From assembly GCF_025698545.1 (NCBI RefSeq), contig NC_068576.1, positions 1,247,501 to 1,311,500 of the forward strand: a DNA stretch of 64,000 nucleotides, in the 5' to 3' direction. Within the stretch, counting starts at the first letter, position 1. The number at the start of each line of letters is the position of its first letter. Positions 22,861-35,302 of the stretch are shown here, piece after piece. The translations under genes and the position numbers were made by a program. Under the pieces are notes generated by a model. The model had not been told where the DNA came from. It did not search any database and worked only from the letters and a program-made list of their open reading frames with translations. The stretch comes from Gossypium raimondii (lineage: Eukaryota > Streptophyta > Magnoliopsida > Malvales > Malvaceae).

Positions 22861-24230
22861 AGATTAACCTTAACAAGCATTTTGGCTAATTTGGCCTCTC
22901 CGCCACCGGGCAGTCATATTAGGAATGATTTTCAATGCTTTTAAATACTCGTTTACTTATAATTAATTGAGTGTGCAAGTGGTGAAGTCAACCATTTCTC
23001 CTTTCAAAAGTTTCGATTAGACATAAAAGTAATATTTAAGATTTGTTTTTCTTCCCAAAATCAAAATTTTATTTGTTAATTTAATAATTAAGGTATTCAT
23101 AGTTTCGGGCGTGGTCTAGATTTGAGTCACACCAATCACATTATTATTACAATTTTATCCTCCTCTTATAATTCATTAACAAAATGCTTTTCTGCATTTT
23201 TCAAAATATTTTAAATTTATCAACTTAATTTAGTTTCGATTTTTTTCACATCAATTCTTGAATTTAAATTCCATTAAACCTGTTAATCTCTTTTTAAAAC
23301 ACAATGCCATATTATTATCTGGTTTTAAAGAATTATATAAAAGAAATTAAAACGTAAATCTAAAATGAATCTGGACAATAAAACATTCAGGTTATTCTGA
23401 ATTTGGACATTCATTTCTCATAGCTCAATTTGGACGTAATTTTGGACAATAAAGCATCTTTTAGGCTTTTCCTAGTTTAAAAACTTAAAGAAACTCATTT
23501 TTTATAATTTTGTTTTGATTTTTATAAATTTTAAAATTTCTTTACAAATTTTAATAAAATTTATTAAATTCCTATAGTTTGTTATATTTTAATAGCTTTT
23601 ATTTATTTTCTATATTTTATTAAATTGTATAATTTTTATAAATTCTTATATATTTGAAAATTTATCTATTTTATAGATTTCCTATAATTTGTATAATTTT
23701 ACTGTTTATATATTTTATTTTTAAATATTTTTTGAAAAAAGGGCAATTAAACTTTTACAGTACCCTTAACCCAAAAAAAAAAAAACCAAGCCAATGAACG
23801 ATATAACACTAACAAAAAGAAAGACCAAACTATTTCATAGAACCAAATTCGAAAATTAATATGAACAAAAAATTTGAAAGACTAATTAAGTTTAGAAATA
23901 TTAAATATTGATTTATTCCTTTCGATTAATGAGTATCTATATAAATTTAAAATAATTTAATCATTATTTTCATATTAATTAAAATTTTATATAAGATTAT
24001 ACATTAGAAGGAAAAGGAGAAATGCAAGAGACTGAAATTGATTCCTTTTTTGGTAATAGTAACAATAATAAGTAAAATAGTTGAAGTAGCTAATTCAATA
24101 ATAAGAGCTAAATTTTATGCAACAAATCATTTTGGAAAAATATTTGTGTATAAAAATGGATTCCCTTTTTAGTGGTAATAATAATAATTGAACAATTAGA
24201 TTAGGGATCTCGGAATCGTCGTACATGGCA
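22861..24230. other. AT-rich intergenic DNA, nothing recognised
   Basis: No gene or RNA seen. The stretch 23380-23470 repeats phrases such as AATCTGGACAATAAA and AATTTGGACAT and has a loose relative near 37720-37800, so it may be a small repeat. Confidence 0.4.
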
Positions 24231-24236
24231 TTTGTT

Positions 24237-24285
24237 AAGCAATTAATATTAGCGCAACTTGTGATCTATTCTACGTCGCATGCAT
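24237..24285 (+). promoter_or_regulatory. Conserved upstream block plus RY motif, gene C
   Basis: AAGCAATTAATATTAGCGCA at 24237 corresponds to the block shared by A, B and D. The perfect RY core GCATGCAT follows at 24278-24285, 27 bp before the TATA box. B3-factor control in maturing seed is inferred from the motif. Confidence 0.55.
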
Positions 24286-24311
24286 CAAGGGATATACCAG
24301 ATTTTCCCCTC

Positions 24312-24318
24312 TATAAAA
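24312..24318 (+). promoter_or_regulatory. TATA box of gene C
   Basis: TATAAAA lies 71 bp upstream of the start codon, in a CCCTCTATAAAAGG context shared with the relatives. Confidence 0.75.
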
Positions 24319-24388
24319 GGTGACCAACAATGCCGCTCATAATCATCACAAGTATAACCAAGTTGGATTAAGTATAATTCAAACAAAA

Positions 24389-25492
24389 ATGGCTAGCCGA
24401 TCATGTTTGTATGTTGTTCTTCTACTTCTAGCATTTCAATCCACCGTGATTAAGGCTACTGTTCCTGTTGTTCCACCTCAGTGCCGACCCGTACCGGCTG
24501 GCACCTTAGCACGGATTGAATTCCTTGCTAACCTTGTCATAGGAGTAGCAGAATTTTTTCTGCGTTCTTCGAATGGTACTGGAATCGAGGATATAGCACC
24601 AGGTCTGGTTCAAGGTCCCGTTCCCATCGGAGCCACCCTTGCCACTCTCGATAACGCTACCCGTGCCGCTGTTCGGCAATTTGGCTTAGCTCTGGTCGGG
24701 AATCTCAGGTTCGATACTTTCATATTTTTCCATAATGCAGTCAATGTTGTAAAAACATTTTCTTTTAAATTATTTTTTATTTTTGCAGGGCGATTGTGAA
24801 TGTTACATCGCTCCGTGCTCCGCTCCCAAGGCCACAGTTGAATTTTACCGCTGGAGTTTTTGCCAATATTCTTAATCTCTCTGCTTTGACTCCTCCATTC
24901 AATGTTTACGGAGGCCAAACCCAATTTTTTCTGGTCGCCGAACCCCTTACTTCTTCTCTTATACAATACTATTTGGCTCAAGTTATCCCTTCGATTGCCG
25001 GCATTCCTCAACAGCAGGTAACTACGAATCTTGGTATTAAATTTTGGAGGTTTAATTAAAATTTCGCAAATATCACATATCGCTGCCTTCATTTTTCTTA
25101 TTTAGCTGGTAACTGGAATCGGACTCAATGCCGCAGCACAACATGGGTATTTCCGAACACGACTCAACGCCATAGTCAATATAACGGTGCCACCTTATAC
25201 GATAACAGTAGCTAGTTTCACCAACACTACTGCAACAGCAGTTAACCTACTGGGATTGTGCGGTGTGAAAAACGAAGGTTTGATTGTGCCACTACCACTC
25301 GGAGCCGAGAACCGAACTACCACCAACGTCATACCGGGTGATGTCAATTCCCTATCACCCCGACGTACTGAGAGGGAGACGTTGAGGATCTTACATGGAA
25401 CTGGCAACGCCACCAGGCCCGGTGGAATTTTCCCAAGTGGTCCCAATGGGACACTTTATCGACTAGTAATTGTTCCCTTACGACTATCCTAA
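24389..25492 (+). CDS. Desiccation-related protein PCC13-62-like (gene C)
   Basis: Exons 24389-24708, 24789-25017 and 25106-25492 give 311 aa. The start is the ATG in CAAAAATGGCTAGCCG, the same context as A and D; an upstream in-frame GTG overlaps the TATA region and is not used. Features: signal peptide (about 1-23, LYVVLLLLAFQ), AEFFLR, GLVQGPVPIGA, PPFNVYG, LCGVKNEGLIVP, LGAENRTTTNV and PGDVNSL. About ten N-glycosylation sequons predict a heavily glycosylated secreted protein. Two usual ferritin-like positions are altered: the GH before LR is GN, and the Glu in the third-helix N-E-A-A stretch is Ala. Metal binding is therefore probably lost. The introns are compact (80 and 88 nt), probably the ancestral state of the cluster. 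Confidence 0.9.
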
Positions 25493-27018
25493 GAGCTTTG
25501 GAGCATTAGCCATCACAACAACATCCCATGAAAGCTAGCTTAGAGTTTGGAAATAAGACCATGCATGGTATAAAAAAAACCATGCACTAGATAGAAAGAT
25601 ATATGCTAGTTCGAACTTCGAACAATATTCAATAACACAGCTTTGGGATTATGTTGTAAGCCTTCCTCCTATGGTGGTTGAGCAAGAATTATGATATTAA
25701 TATGCAATATTATAAGTTATTAAAAAGAATTAATCTATTAATATTTTTAATCGAATCAATTTGTCATATGTGCAATTGATTAATATATTATTTCTTATTT
25801 AAAAGGTAAAATTGTTTAAACTAAGTTTAAAAAATATCGTTAAGGGAAGATCAAATTTCTTCTAGAGTTTGATGGTTCCCTCAACAAGTCACCATTATCA
25901 TTGGGTCGGATTAGGTTTTGACTCTTAACCCTTTCAAGAGGTCGAGTTGGAGATGGAGTTCACAAAGCGAGAGCTCCTTGTTGGATTGGACCGTATGTGA
26001 CACACGAGCCACCTTCTAATTAGGGAATGTACATATCACGCTGTTGGTAAGAGTTTAAACCATTGCATCTGAGGGCATGAACCTTGCCAAAAGCACGACA
26101 CGCATCCCCTTGGTAGATGGTTTGTACATCATGCACGTTCCTATCTAATGAGGTATTCTCGTTATGTGAATTCACCTTTGACTCGAGCTCTCAATGGAAT
26201 CAAAAAGCAAAACATCAACCCAATCAGAAGACAATATTAACCTATTAAAATGCCCATCAATTATGAGAAAATAACATTTCGAGAACCTTTTCAAAAGGAA
26301 TCCAAGCTCCTCTCAAATACGTATAGGATTGATTTTGAATCGTATAAGAAAGTAAAATTCATCTAAAAATATCATAATACCAACTATAGAACTAGATTTA
26401 ACCTTGGCTATGATCAATTCTACTAGCTCACTAGCTAAATTATAACTAATATTCCATCTTATATATTATTATTTTCGCAAACACTAACAATCTTTCATAG
26501 ACGATGAAGTTACTTTAATGTGATAATCATGTTTAGTGTATATTATATTTATAAAAATTGTATAACACATAAAATATGTGCAATATTAAAATGAAAAATA
26601 GATTAAATTATGAGTAAAATGAAATTCAAACATGGTTGATGAAAAGTAAATGTGTTCACGAGTTGTTTGTCTTTGTGATGGACGACTAGATTACTATTTA
26701 ATAGTAATTGACTTTTCATGAAAAAAAATGTAATGTTTACCATGAGATAAAATAGAATCATATAATTGGGAGAGTGGATATCATCCCAAAGAGATCAAGA
26801 ATATCCTATGAGGGTAATATACTTATGACAAGGTCATTGGATGAGCATTGAGTAGTTGTTTTCATAATGGTATGTCATTAGGGAGAACTTAATTATGATA
26901 CTATAGTGGAATGACTTCATGATTAAATAAATTTATAATTAATAGGCGACAACTGGAACTTAATTATAAATCATTTGAGCCCTAATTATATATGTTCAAT
27001 CGTTCCCTCCACTAACTT
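25493..27018. other. 3' flank of gene C and intergenic DNA
   Basis: The first 170 bp are probable 3' UTR, similar to that of gene A. The stretch 25850-26270 is less AT-rich (GGTCGAGTTGGAGATGGAGT, GAGAGCTCCTTGTTGG) but has no frame or motif I recognise. The rest is AT-rich and featureless. Confidence 0.4.
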
Positions 27019-27634
27019 GTTGAAACCATAAATGAATTGTGTGTTTGAATCGAAATGAATGAAACAAATTGAAATAGAGAAATAGGAAACATTCAGAAAT
27101 GATTATGATTTTCTCTAAAATAGAGAAATGTAATAATTTGAAAATGAATGTGCGGTTTTCTCAAACTGGAAATGGAAATGAAAATGAGAAATCAGAAATG
27201 ATTAATTTGCAAATGTACATGGATTACTCAGAAATGATCGGAAGAACGAGTTTATGTTTTTGAGCTGTTTTAAAGCCCAAAAATAAAAAAATAATCATTC
27301 GGTTATAGTGAACATGTTGAGTGGTGAAATATTAAACATATTTTTTTGAATTTTTACCTGGGATAAAATCGTCATAATTTTACTTAAGAATGATTTAATA
27401 TAAATATATTAAATTTTATTTTTGGAAATAGAAAAACAGAATCGGGTTGGACCATATTACAAAGTATTTGGTCAAAAAATCCAAGAAGTAATCGTAATTG
27501 GACCCGATATGAGAGAAACCCAAAATCCTCTCATGTAACATGAAGGGGACAACAACCTGACCGCCTCCAAACGTGTGAACGTTTAAAGTAAAAATCGTGC
27601 AAATTATATATATAATTAAGTGTGGTATTTGCAA

Positions 27635-28690
27635 GCGAACATATCAAATTGTAATATAGAAGTGTTATAACGGAACACTATTAAGTATTCTGAGGATCGT
27701 ATCCAAGGGATTGCAAATTGGAGAAATTTATTATTAAATTAATTACAAAAAATAAGTACTAATCTAATCTATTTACAAGTTCGTAGTGTGAATCCAAATT
27801 AAAAGATTAATTAAACTAATTAAATTAGTTAACCGAAAATAACCTAATGGAATTTCCTATTCCTAGTGTTAATGATGTGAGCTTTAGCCTATGTTCGATT
27901 GATGGCTAGAAGATTAACTTGCTTCAATGGTTGTAATTAATATAAGAACTCGGGTTTTAATGAGGAATTTGCTCTTAACTAGATAGTATTACCTTTCGGC
28001 CTCCACTGCCAAACTAATCGACCAGTACACGTTTATCTTTCAAACTCATTTTCTTAATGAGGAAAAGTTTCGACTAAGCGAACATAAAAATAAATTAAAA
28101 CTAAAAACTAAAGAAAAAAGTGTATCTCCAAGTTGACTCCCCTCTAATAAGGTTATAAAGGTGTTTATATAGGAAAATATTAGGGTTTTAGGTGCCTAAA
28201 ATACCCTTGATACTTTGAGTGTAAGTAAGAAATAAATTAATCTAAGAAAATTTGTCTAAAATATGGCTATTAACGTTAGCACTACATCATGATATCATCT
28301 AGGCTGTATTGCAACACAGGGTTTTGGTGTTGCAACATGCCAGTGTCGCGACACCAAATTTTGGTGTTGCAACATCAATGCCTGGTTTGCTCTAGGATTT
28401 TTTTTTTGCTTCGACCTTTGGTGTCGCGACACTGGATGCCTGTGTTGCGACATGGTTGTCGTCCTTTGTGATTTTAGGCCTAAAATGACACTTTGCACAC
28501 TCAAATAGCCTATTAGTCATTCTCGAGGCCTAAGTTTGCCTCATGAGTCATTAAAACAACAAAAAATGCGTAAAAATACTTATTTTGTAATAAAATAAAT
28601 CTAAGCCAATAAAACTAAAAATGCAATAAATAAACATAAAAGGCTAGGAAACAAGCCTGGTAAGTGTCAAAAAGACTATAATTTGCCGCC
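27635..28690 (-). mobile_element. LTR-like repeat, inverted relative of 39880-40880
   Basis: AAGTATTCTGAGGATCGTAT at about 27685 and GAAGATTAACTTGC at about 27910 are the reverse complements of GGTACGATCCTCAGAATACTT (40760) and GCAAGTTAATCTTC (40571). So two members of the same LTR family lie in opposite orientations about 13 kb apart. The 3' part carries the GTTGCAACA / TGTCGCGACACC repeats noted separately. Confidence 0.55.
28303..28465. repeat. GTTGCAACA / TGTCGCGACAC short palindromic repeats
   Basis: Six occurrences of related motifs (TTGCAACACAGG, GTTGCAACATGCC, TGTCGCGACACCAAATTTTG, GTTGCAACATC, GTGTCGCGACACTGG, GTTGCGACATGG) in 160 bp. TGTCGCGACA is a perfect palindrome. It lies inside the nested LTR-like element. 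Confidence 0.65.
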
Positions 28691-29266
28691 ACGAATTGTG
28701 GCAGATCGCAACCCTAGTAGGAATATTAGGGTACGTCATCCACCATACTTCCGCTCTAAGTAGGAAGTTATGTTTCTATTTGAAATAAACGATTATAACT
28801 CAACAAGGGTTCTACGTTCTCCTCCTATAAATAGATGACACCGATAGAGCTATACACAAAACTTTGAGAGATATTTGTTACTCTGCCGAAAAATATAGAG
28901 AATTTATTTTAAACTATTAAATATATTTTTGCAAAATAAAAATTATGTCGGTTTCTATTAAAGAAGATAGAATTTTTGTTTTCACCCCAAAAAGGAAAGA
29001 AAACTTTTTTTAGTTTTGTATTTTGATTCAATTAGTTTGAGCCCACACTCGAAGCAATTTGTGGTACGTGAATAGCAGAGAAGATTGTATGGTTGAAAGC
29101 CGAAAAACATCAAAGATTCACTTATTTGAAAACACATATATAATTTTGATCTATGGTTTATTGCTATAAATATCACAAACTAGGTCGTTTTCAAAATTTT
29201 AATTTTCCGTTTTGCAAGAAAATTGTTTTCAAACTGAAATTTTTTAAACAATTGGTATCTGAACTC

Positions 29267-30789
29267 TAGGTTGTGCTACATTTATAGTGTAAACCAAGAT
29301 TGAATCTCTCTCTTCATCTTATTTGATTAATATTTGATAATATGTGACATTCTTGTAATTATTCGCATGTTTAGAGGAATGTATTTGAATGAATGTTTAT
29401 AATTATTTTATTGTTATGGATGATAAAGTAATTTTACCAAAATTGTGATTCTTAGAAATTTATGTGTAATTTAATTTGTTTTTCGGGCATGCATATTTTA
29501 GACCGTGGGCTATCATCTCCACGTAGGATTTTAATTTTATTATTTTAGAATAAAATATATGTAAGCCAGAAACGGACATAGAAATTTTGTAACCTAATTC
29601 TTTCCCGGCAAAATCCAAAAAAAGACGACAAAAAAATCAACCTAGTGGAGCTTGACGGCGGCCCGACAGTGGCCGATGGCATCGGTGACACAAAAATGGT
29701 GGCGAAAAGAAGGCGGCAACAGAAACGTGAACCGAAACCGCAACAAAAGTCCGTTGCTGTTTTTATTTTATATGAGATAAGCATAATGATAATTATATGA
29801 CTGCAAATGTATATATTGATGCATATATATGAGATACGTATGCAAGATAGAATCATCTTCTTTACTGTGTTGTGATTTATCTTTCGCGTATCCCATTTAT
29901 TTGGGTTGACTTGTATTATCTCTTTTGTTTAATAGAATCATTTATCTTTCAAAACAAATTAAAAATTGATATATTAATTTTATAATCTGTATAGATGCTT
30001 TGAATCCAATAATTGATATATTTTAATTATGTTTATTAATTATTTATAGTTTCTATATATAAATACGAATTTAAATTTTGTTTGAATTGAAAAGTATTTT
30101 TTATTTTTATGATATTATTAAATTTTATTTAAAAATAATTATAATTTAATAAAAATCATAATTGAATCTCAACTTAATTGGCATGGGCATTTAGGTCTCA
30201 TAAAAGAAGAAGAAAATATTTTTTTAAAATTATTTTGAGAAAATATTTCGTACATTGTTAGTAGAGTTTTAAACTTTACAAGCGAAATTAGGAGTTGACA
30301 AGTGTGCTATAGGGTATAGTAAAATATTAAAAATAGATATTTAAAAAAGAGACACGTGATAATTTTTAAGATTATTTATAGAATAAAAAAGTTACACTGT
30401 GTAAGTATACCAAATACTTCCTCAATTATTTTTAGTAACTTTTAAGGAATAAAAATTAAAACTATACTTAAACGTTGATTTTGTGCAATTTTATATCTGA
30501 AACTTCAATTTAATTAATTTTTTCAAATCATTAACAACATTATCTAATTAGCACCCTTTTACATTGGTATATTATATACATAAACAATTATATTAATCCA
30601 ATATAAAATAAATGCATGTATTCAATTTTTAAATGCATGCAATTGAATCAAAATCAAAGTTTCATGTGCACATATGAACCTCGGTTCAAGTTTCATATGT
30701 ATAATTGCACGAAATTAAAATTTATGTATACATTGGACCAAAATTCATGTATAAATTTGATATTTATCATTTTTTTAACTATTTTAATA
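29267..30789. other. AT-rich DNA, probable retroelement remnants
   Basis: It follows the primer-binding-like site but contains no gag or pol. A short GC-rich patch (29630-29760, GGAGCTTGACGGCGGCCCGA) has no domain. Open frames on both strands look incidental. Confidence 0.35.
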
Positions 30790-31242
30790 CTAATTAGTTA
30801 TAAAGTAAACTACTTCAGTAGTCAGCTAACTATTGATAAGTTTCTTTTTAGTCACCCGATTATGAAAAATTACAAAATGATCACTCACGTTTTTAATTTT
30901 GTCTTTTTTGGTCACGCAACCGTTAAGTTAGTAACAAAAAGTTATGTGTCCTTTTTTAAATTGGTAAAATGATAAATTTAACCCTCCTTTTATTATTTTT
31001 TCAATTATTGTTAAGAAAATTTTAAAAATATCACAATGATTTTTAATTATAGCTCAAGAACCAAATTAGCTATTAACCCTTTGAATTAAGGTGCAACGTT
31101 AACTTTTTAACAAAAGTTAAAAATCGAGTAAGAAAAATGCAACAATTCGATAACATTAGTGACTATTTTGTAACTTTTAAAAGTTGAGTAATCGAAATAT
31201 AACTTTAAACAAAGTTTAGAGGTAATTGGTGTAGTTTACCCT
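30790..31242. mobile_element. MITE-like element with TAGTTTAC ends
   Basis: Left end AAAGTAAACTACTTCAGTAG; right end GTAATTGGTGTAGTTTACCC, inverted relative to each other. The interior has TTTTTAGTCACCCGATTATG and similar stretches as in the other members (11211, 22326). A second half-element (about 31405-31535) follows, then a (TA)n run at 31543-31562. Confidence 0.5.
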
Positions 31243-31562
31243 TTTTTTAAAAATTTGAATTTTTCTCAACAATAATTAAATTGACATGATATATAAATAG
31301 TGGGGTTAAAATTTTAAAATCATTATGAAATTGATATAATGTGTAAACATTACCGTTAAGTTTGTTATTTTTATACCATTTTTAAAAATGACCCATCATT
31401 ATTTTATTACAGACAATTGGTGATCAAAAAGATAAAATTAAAATCTTGAATAATCATTTCGTATCTTTTCATAATTGAATGATAAAAATAAAAACCTTAT
31501 CAATAATTAAATAACTAAAATATAGTTTACCCTTAATTATATATATATATATATATATATAA

Positions 31563-32080
31563 AATAATCAATACAAGCATTTACATATGTATACTAATTC
31601 TTAATACATGGGTTGCAATGATTCTAAATTATTTTCTTCATGTAATCAATATTAAGTAATACTGTTGAAATTGTTCAACATAATAAAAATATGTTTTAAG
31701 TTACAACAATAAAAAATTTTTAAACCACAATTAACTCAAAATTTAATAATTAAATCAAAAGTAAAAATATAAAATACAATTTCAAATATATCAAAATATT
31801 TTTAATATCTATTTTTCAGTTGGCGTTTGCAACAACTAAAACGATATGAATTTGATCGCGCTTAAACGTATTTTTACTCCAATTTAAGGATAAAAAAAAG
31901 TTAAGATACAAGTAGACAATTGTATAAAAAATTTAATAATAAAAATAAATTATTATTATGCTAACATATAATAATATAATAAACATAAAATGGAAGAGGA
32001 TTACCTCGCAAAATTACCAAAGAAAAAAAAAAGGAGAAAAGCTTAGCAAGCATATCACCAATGCTTTTCTTGCATGTTAT
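31563..32080. other. AT-rich intergenic DNA, nothing recognised
   Basis: No gene, RNA or bounded element seen. Confidence 0.4.
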
Positions 32081-32775
32081 TAGAATCGAGGCGAGTGTTT
32101 GATTGAATCGAGTTGAATCAAATAGAATAAAGTAGAAAAAATTGAGTTAGTCCAGTTGATGAATATTATTTTGTCATCTTATTTCAATTTGAATTTTTTT
32201 TGAATCAGGTCGAGTGAAATTGAATTCAAGTTGAGTTAAATTAAAAAATTTAACATGCATGTCAAAATAAAATCTTGTTACTTTATAACCAATTTCACGT
32301 TAACAAATAAATTTGAAACCGTATGTATTTTAAAACTATTTCAAAGTAAAATAAGGAAAAAATTAGTTTAGTATCATAAACTTGATTTGATAATTTACCT
32401 ATTTAGGTCCTTAAAATTAGTATTTTAGAAAAAATTTAAAATTTTAAACCGTTTTATATATTCTTTAGATTTTTAGATTATTTAATTTTATTATTTTAAA
32501 AATGACATTTTAGATTTTTTAATAAATATTTTGAAATTTTAAAATTATTTTGATTTTTTTTGTTGAAAGAGACCAATTTATTCATTTTCGAAATTGACAG
32601 GAACCAAGGGAGTATTTACATCAATCTATCGTTTGAGTTATTCAAATTATTTGAATTATTCGAATTGTGAAATTCAACTTAATTCAAACTCAAAAATCAA
32701 ATTATTCATTCTAGTTAACATAAAAAAGAAAATCAAATAACTCAATTCGGTTAACTTAAAATTTAAATTTCATTT
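32081..32775. mobile_element. Nonautonomous element of the TCGAGTTGAATC family
   Basis: The left side (GAGGCGAGTGTTTGATTGAA, TCGAGTTGAATC) and the interior (TAGGTCCTTAAAATTAGTAT, GAAAGAGACCAATTTATTC) correspond in inverted orientation to the element at 60653-61290. The right boundary is uncertain. Confidence 0.45.
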
Positions 32776-33165
32776 TATTTTTGAAGTCAAACTAAGTTTT
32801 TAGCTGAGGTTTGTGTTTGTATTTGTTTTCTTTCTTTCTTTCTTTTTTGAATTTTTACTAATAAAATATATTATGGCTTAGGAAAAAAGTGAGAGACATA
32901 AATATATGTAATTTATTAACTGAATTAATATTAGCTAAACCTACATGTGGTCGAAGTGAATTTAGGAGAACTGGCAAGGGCTCCGGTCCCCTATAAAATA
33001 GAAAATTGTTATTTAGGCTCTTAAAGAAATTTTAAATTTTAAATTAATAAAGGTAAAATTACACTTTAGCCTCCTAAAATTATAATAATTTGATTTAATC
33101 ATTTAAAAATTATAAAAAATTAAAATTTTATTCGGTCCCTTAAAAAGTTGTTCTGACTTTATCCC
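32776..33165. other. AT-rich intergenic DNA with repeat-like phrases
   Basis: Phrases such as GGTAAAATTACACTTTAGCC and CCCTTAAAAAGTTG recur elsewhere in the window (for example 10855, 18490), suggesting small dispersed repeats. No gene seen. Confidence 0.35.
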
Positions 33166-33305
33166 TGCGTGTTGTCTGCGTCGTGGCATGCATGAAGGGA
33201 TGTCAATTTCCCCCCTCCATAGAAAGGAGACTAAAAGTGTTTTTGATAATCATTGACCCATCAAACAATATGACTAGTCACTCATGTTTGTGTGTGTTTC
33301 TTTAA
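33166..33305 (+). pseudogene. 5' remnant of a desiccation-related gene (relic F)
   Basis: The promoter and first codons of another cluster member are visible. They comprise an RY motif GCATGCATG at 33186-33194, a mutated TATA region (CCATAGAAAGGAGAC where C has CTATAAAAGGTGAC) and a GATAATCATTGACCCATC leader. An ATG at 33270 opens a frame reading MTSHSCLCVFL then a stop at 33303. This aligns with MASRPCLYAFL of gene D. Sequence beyond about 33310 is unrelated. It is too short for coding-only detection; the leader and promoter similarity make it convincing. Confidence 0.7.
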
Positions 33306-34549
33306 ACAATATAAAATATATTTAATAATTAAATTAAATTAAATATTTTTTTATAAATACTATGCATCTCATTAATCCGGTTCAATTCAACATAAATCCC
33401 GACGTCACAAATAATATGACTCGTATCTATTTAAAAACTTAAGATAAAAAAATCGATCAATTAAAGATTAGTATTTTGTATTATCTATTTCTTCTATTGT
33501 TTTATACAATATTGGGGGCGGGGGATAAGGGTGATAGGGTTTGAACTCGTGTCAAACATGTGTTTTACAAGAGCTGTAACCACCACTAAATATAAGTGAA
33601 GACATTTTTTCTCATTTTTTTAAAAATCTATAAAATAAATAATATGATAATATTCATAAGAAATTATTAATATAAAATAATTATTATCACTTAATTAAGC
33701 TTTAGATTCATGTTAAATTATATTTATTATTTTAGATTAATTATGACTTAATTAGTGTTACAATTATATACCAATTAAAACTAATATTTAGCCTATAAAT
33801 ATATGCACTAGCAATGCATTTTCATTTAAAATAACATCTAAAATTTTACTAAAAAATCATATTTTAGCATTATTTAATAGATTTTGTTTCCATCACAAAA
33901 AAATGTGATTTTCATTATTATTTGATATTCGATAGTTTTACTATTATTTAATTTTAATAATAAATACATAATTGTGAATGTTGCTTATCATTATATTATC
34001 GAATATTATGTCGAAGGCGATGAAATATAAAGCAATGGTTCTTTATAAGTGAAATTTTTACTCATTTTGAATGATAAATTGTTTTATCTAATTACTTAAT
34101 AGTTTATTATCAATTATTTCTAACTTTTTAATTTTTTTAAAATTATTTTCAAAATTAATAGACTTTCATTATAAATTATATCAATTATCATTTAATCAGT
34201 AAATATATATTTTTAAAAATTTTAAAATATATTATTTAATAAATTTGTAAAATAAATTTATAAAATAAGGTGCAACACAAATGAAATGGGACTAATTATT
34301 TTTAATAATGTTACTTGAAGTAAAATTGTATGGTATGCAACAAATGCTTAAAATATGATTTTAAATTTTGTTATTATATTTGAATTGTGAAATAAATTAA
34401 TATATTTTAATTATGTGTAACCATTCTAATAATGAAATCAAAAACTATTTTAAAGAAAATTTTAAAGTTGGTGTAAGATAAATTAGAAACACCTTTATAA
34501 TTTGTTGAAAAAATTGTAAATAAAAAATAGTGAGAGATCTGATATCTAG
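33306..34549. other. AT-rich intergenic DNA, nothing recognised
   Basis: Extremely AT-rich. No gene or bounded element recognised. Confidence 0.4.
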
Positions 34550-35091
34550 TAGACCTGTTTATGGGTTGGGCTACTCGACTAGGTTTGAAGGCTCACCCGA
34601 AATTTGGGCAAAAATATTAAGCCCAAAAAATGGGTTTGAGTAAAAAAATTAGGCCTATTTAAAATATGGGTCGGGCTCAGGCTTGAACATTCAAGGCTCG
34701 AGTCCGACCCGACCCATTTTAAGTTTATAATATTTTATATTATGTAATTTAAAACACAGTAAACAAATAAACATATACTAAATATATAATATGATTCTAA
34801 AGTAAACATTAAAAAATGTTAAGATTACTGTATAAAAATTTTCAATAAATAAAAAATGTATAAAATTATTAAATATTAAAATAAAAAAAATATAAATATT
34901 TTTAAAAAAATAAAAAATAATATGGGGAACCTAAAATGGATTTGGGTTAATATTTTACAAATATGAGTGAATTTAGGCAAACTTTTAAGTCCAAATTTTG
35001 CGCTAATTCAAACTTGATCAAACATAAAGTATTCTAATATTATATTTAGACCTAGCCCAAACCCAACCTTATCCGACTACGAACACCTTTA
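34550..35091. mobile_element. hAT-like nonautonomous element
   Basis: Ends TAGACCTGTTTATGGGTTGG and (inverted) TAAAGGTGTTCGTAGTCGG. Flanking octamers ATATCTAG and ATATCAAT agree at six of eight positions, as expected of an aged 8-bp target duplication. The interior has GGGTCGGGCTCAGGC and CGAGTCCGACCCGACCC. A relative in inverted orientation is at 57200-57692. Confidence 0.6.
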
Positions 35092-35115
35092 ATATCAATG
35101 TAAATGTCATTTAAC

Positions 35116-35216
35116 AAGCAATTAATGTTAGCCCAACTTTTTTATTTTATTTTCCTTTTTTTAAATGTCAATGTCACATGCTTGAAGGAATACCAGATTT
35201 TTTTCCCTCCATAAAA
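35116..35216 (+). promoter_or_regulatory. Promoter of gene D: shared block, weak RY, TATA-like box
   Basis: AAGCAATTAATGTTAGCCCA at 35116 is the conserved block. CATGCT at 35178-35183 is a degenerate RY motif. CATAAAA at 35210-35216 stands where A and C have TATAAAA. The first base of the TATA box has changed, so basal strength may be lower. Confidence 0.5.
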
Positions 35217-35302
35217 GGAGACCAACAATGTAGTTGATAATCATCACAACCCATCCTGAATCTCATACAAGCAAGTTTTAATTAAGTAATTCAAAAAAAA
35301 AA

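Larger units (their letters stand above)
27019..29245 (+). mobile_element. Copia-type LTR interrupted by a nested element
   Basis: The right part (28700-29245) has a promoter-like TCCTCCTATAAATAGATGAC and ends before AACAATTGGTATCTGAACTC (29246-29266), which resembles the initiator-tRNA-Met primer-binding site. The left part begins near TGTTGAAACCATAAATG (27019). The middle, about 27630-28690, belongs to another repeat inserted in the opposite orientation. The outer boundary at 27019 is a guess. Confidence 0.45.

Noticed and set aside
24320-24388. Upstream in-frame extension of gene C
   Set aside because: It begins with GTG and overlaps the TATA region and probable 5' UTR. The ATG at 24389 matches the start context of A and D and begins a proper signal peptide.
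24610-25092. 160-codon antisense frame over gene C
   Set aside because: It mirrors the conserved sense codons of exons 1-2 and crosses both sense introns; similar shadows occur over A and D.
29545-29856. 103-codon minus-strand frame with a serine/cysteine-rich centre
   Set aside because: No domain, promoter or splice context; it lies in degraded retroelement sequence.
30616-30972. 118-codon plus-strand frame
   Set aside because: It runs across a small AT-rich repeat and the left end of a MITE, with composition typical of noncoding AT-rich DNA.
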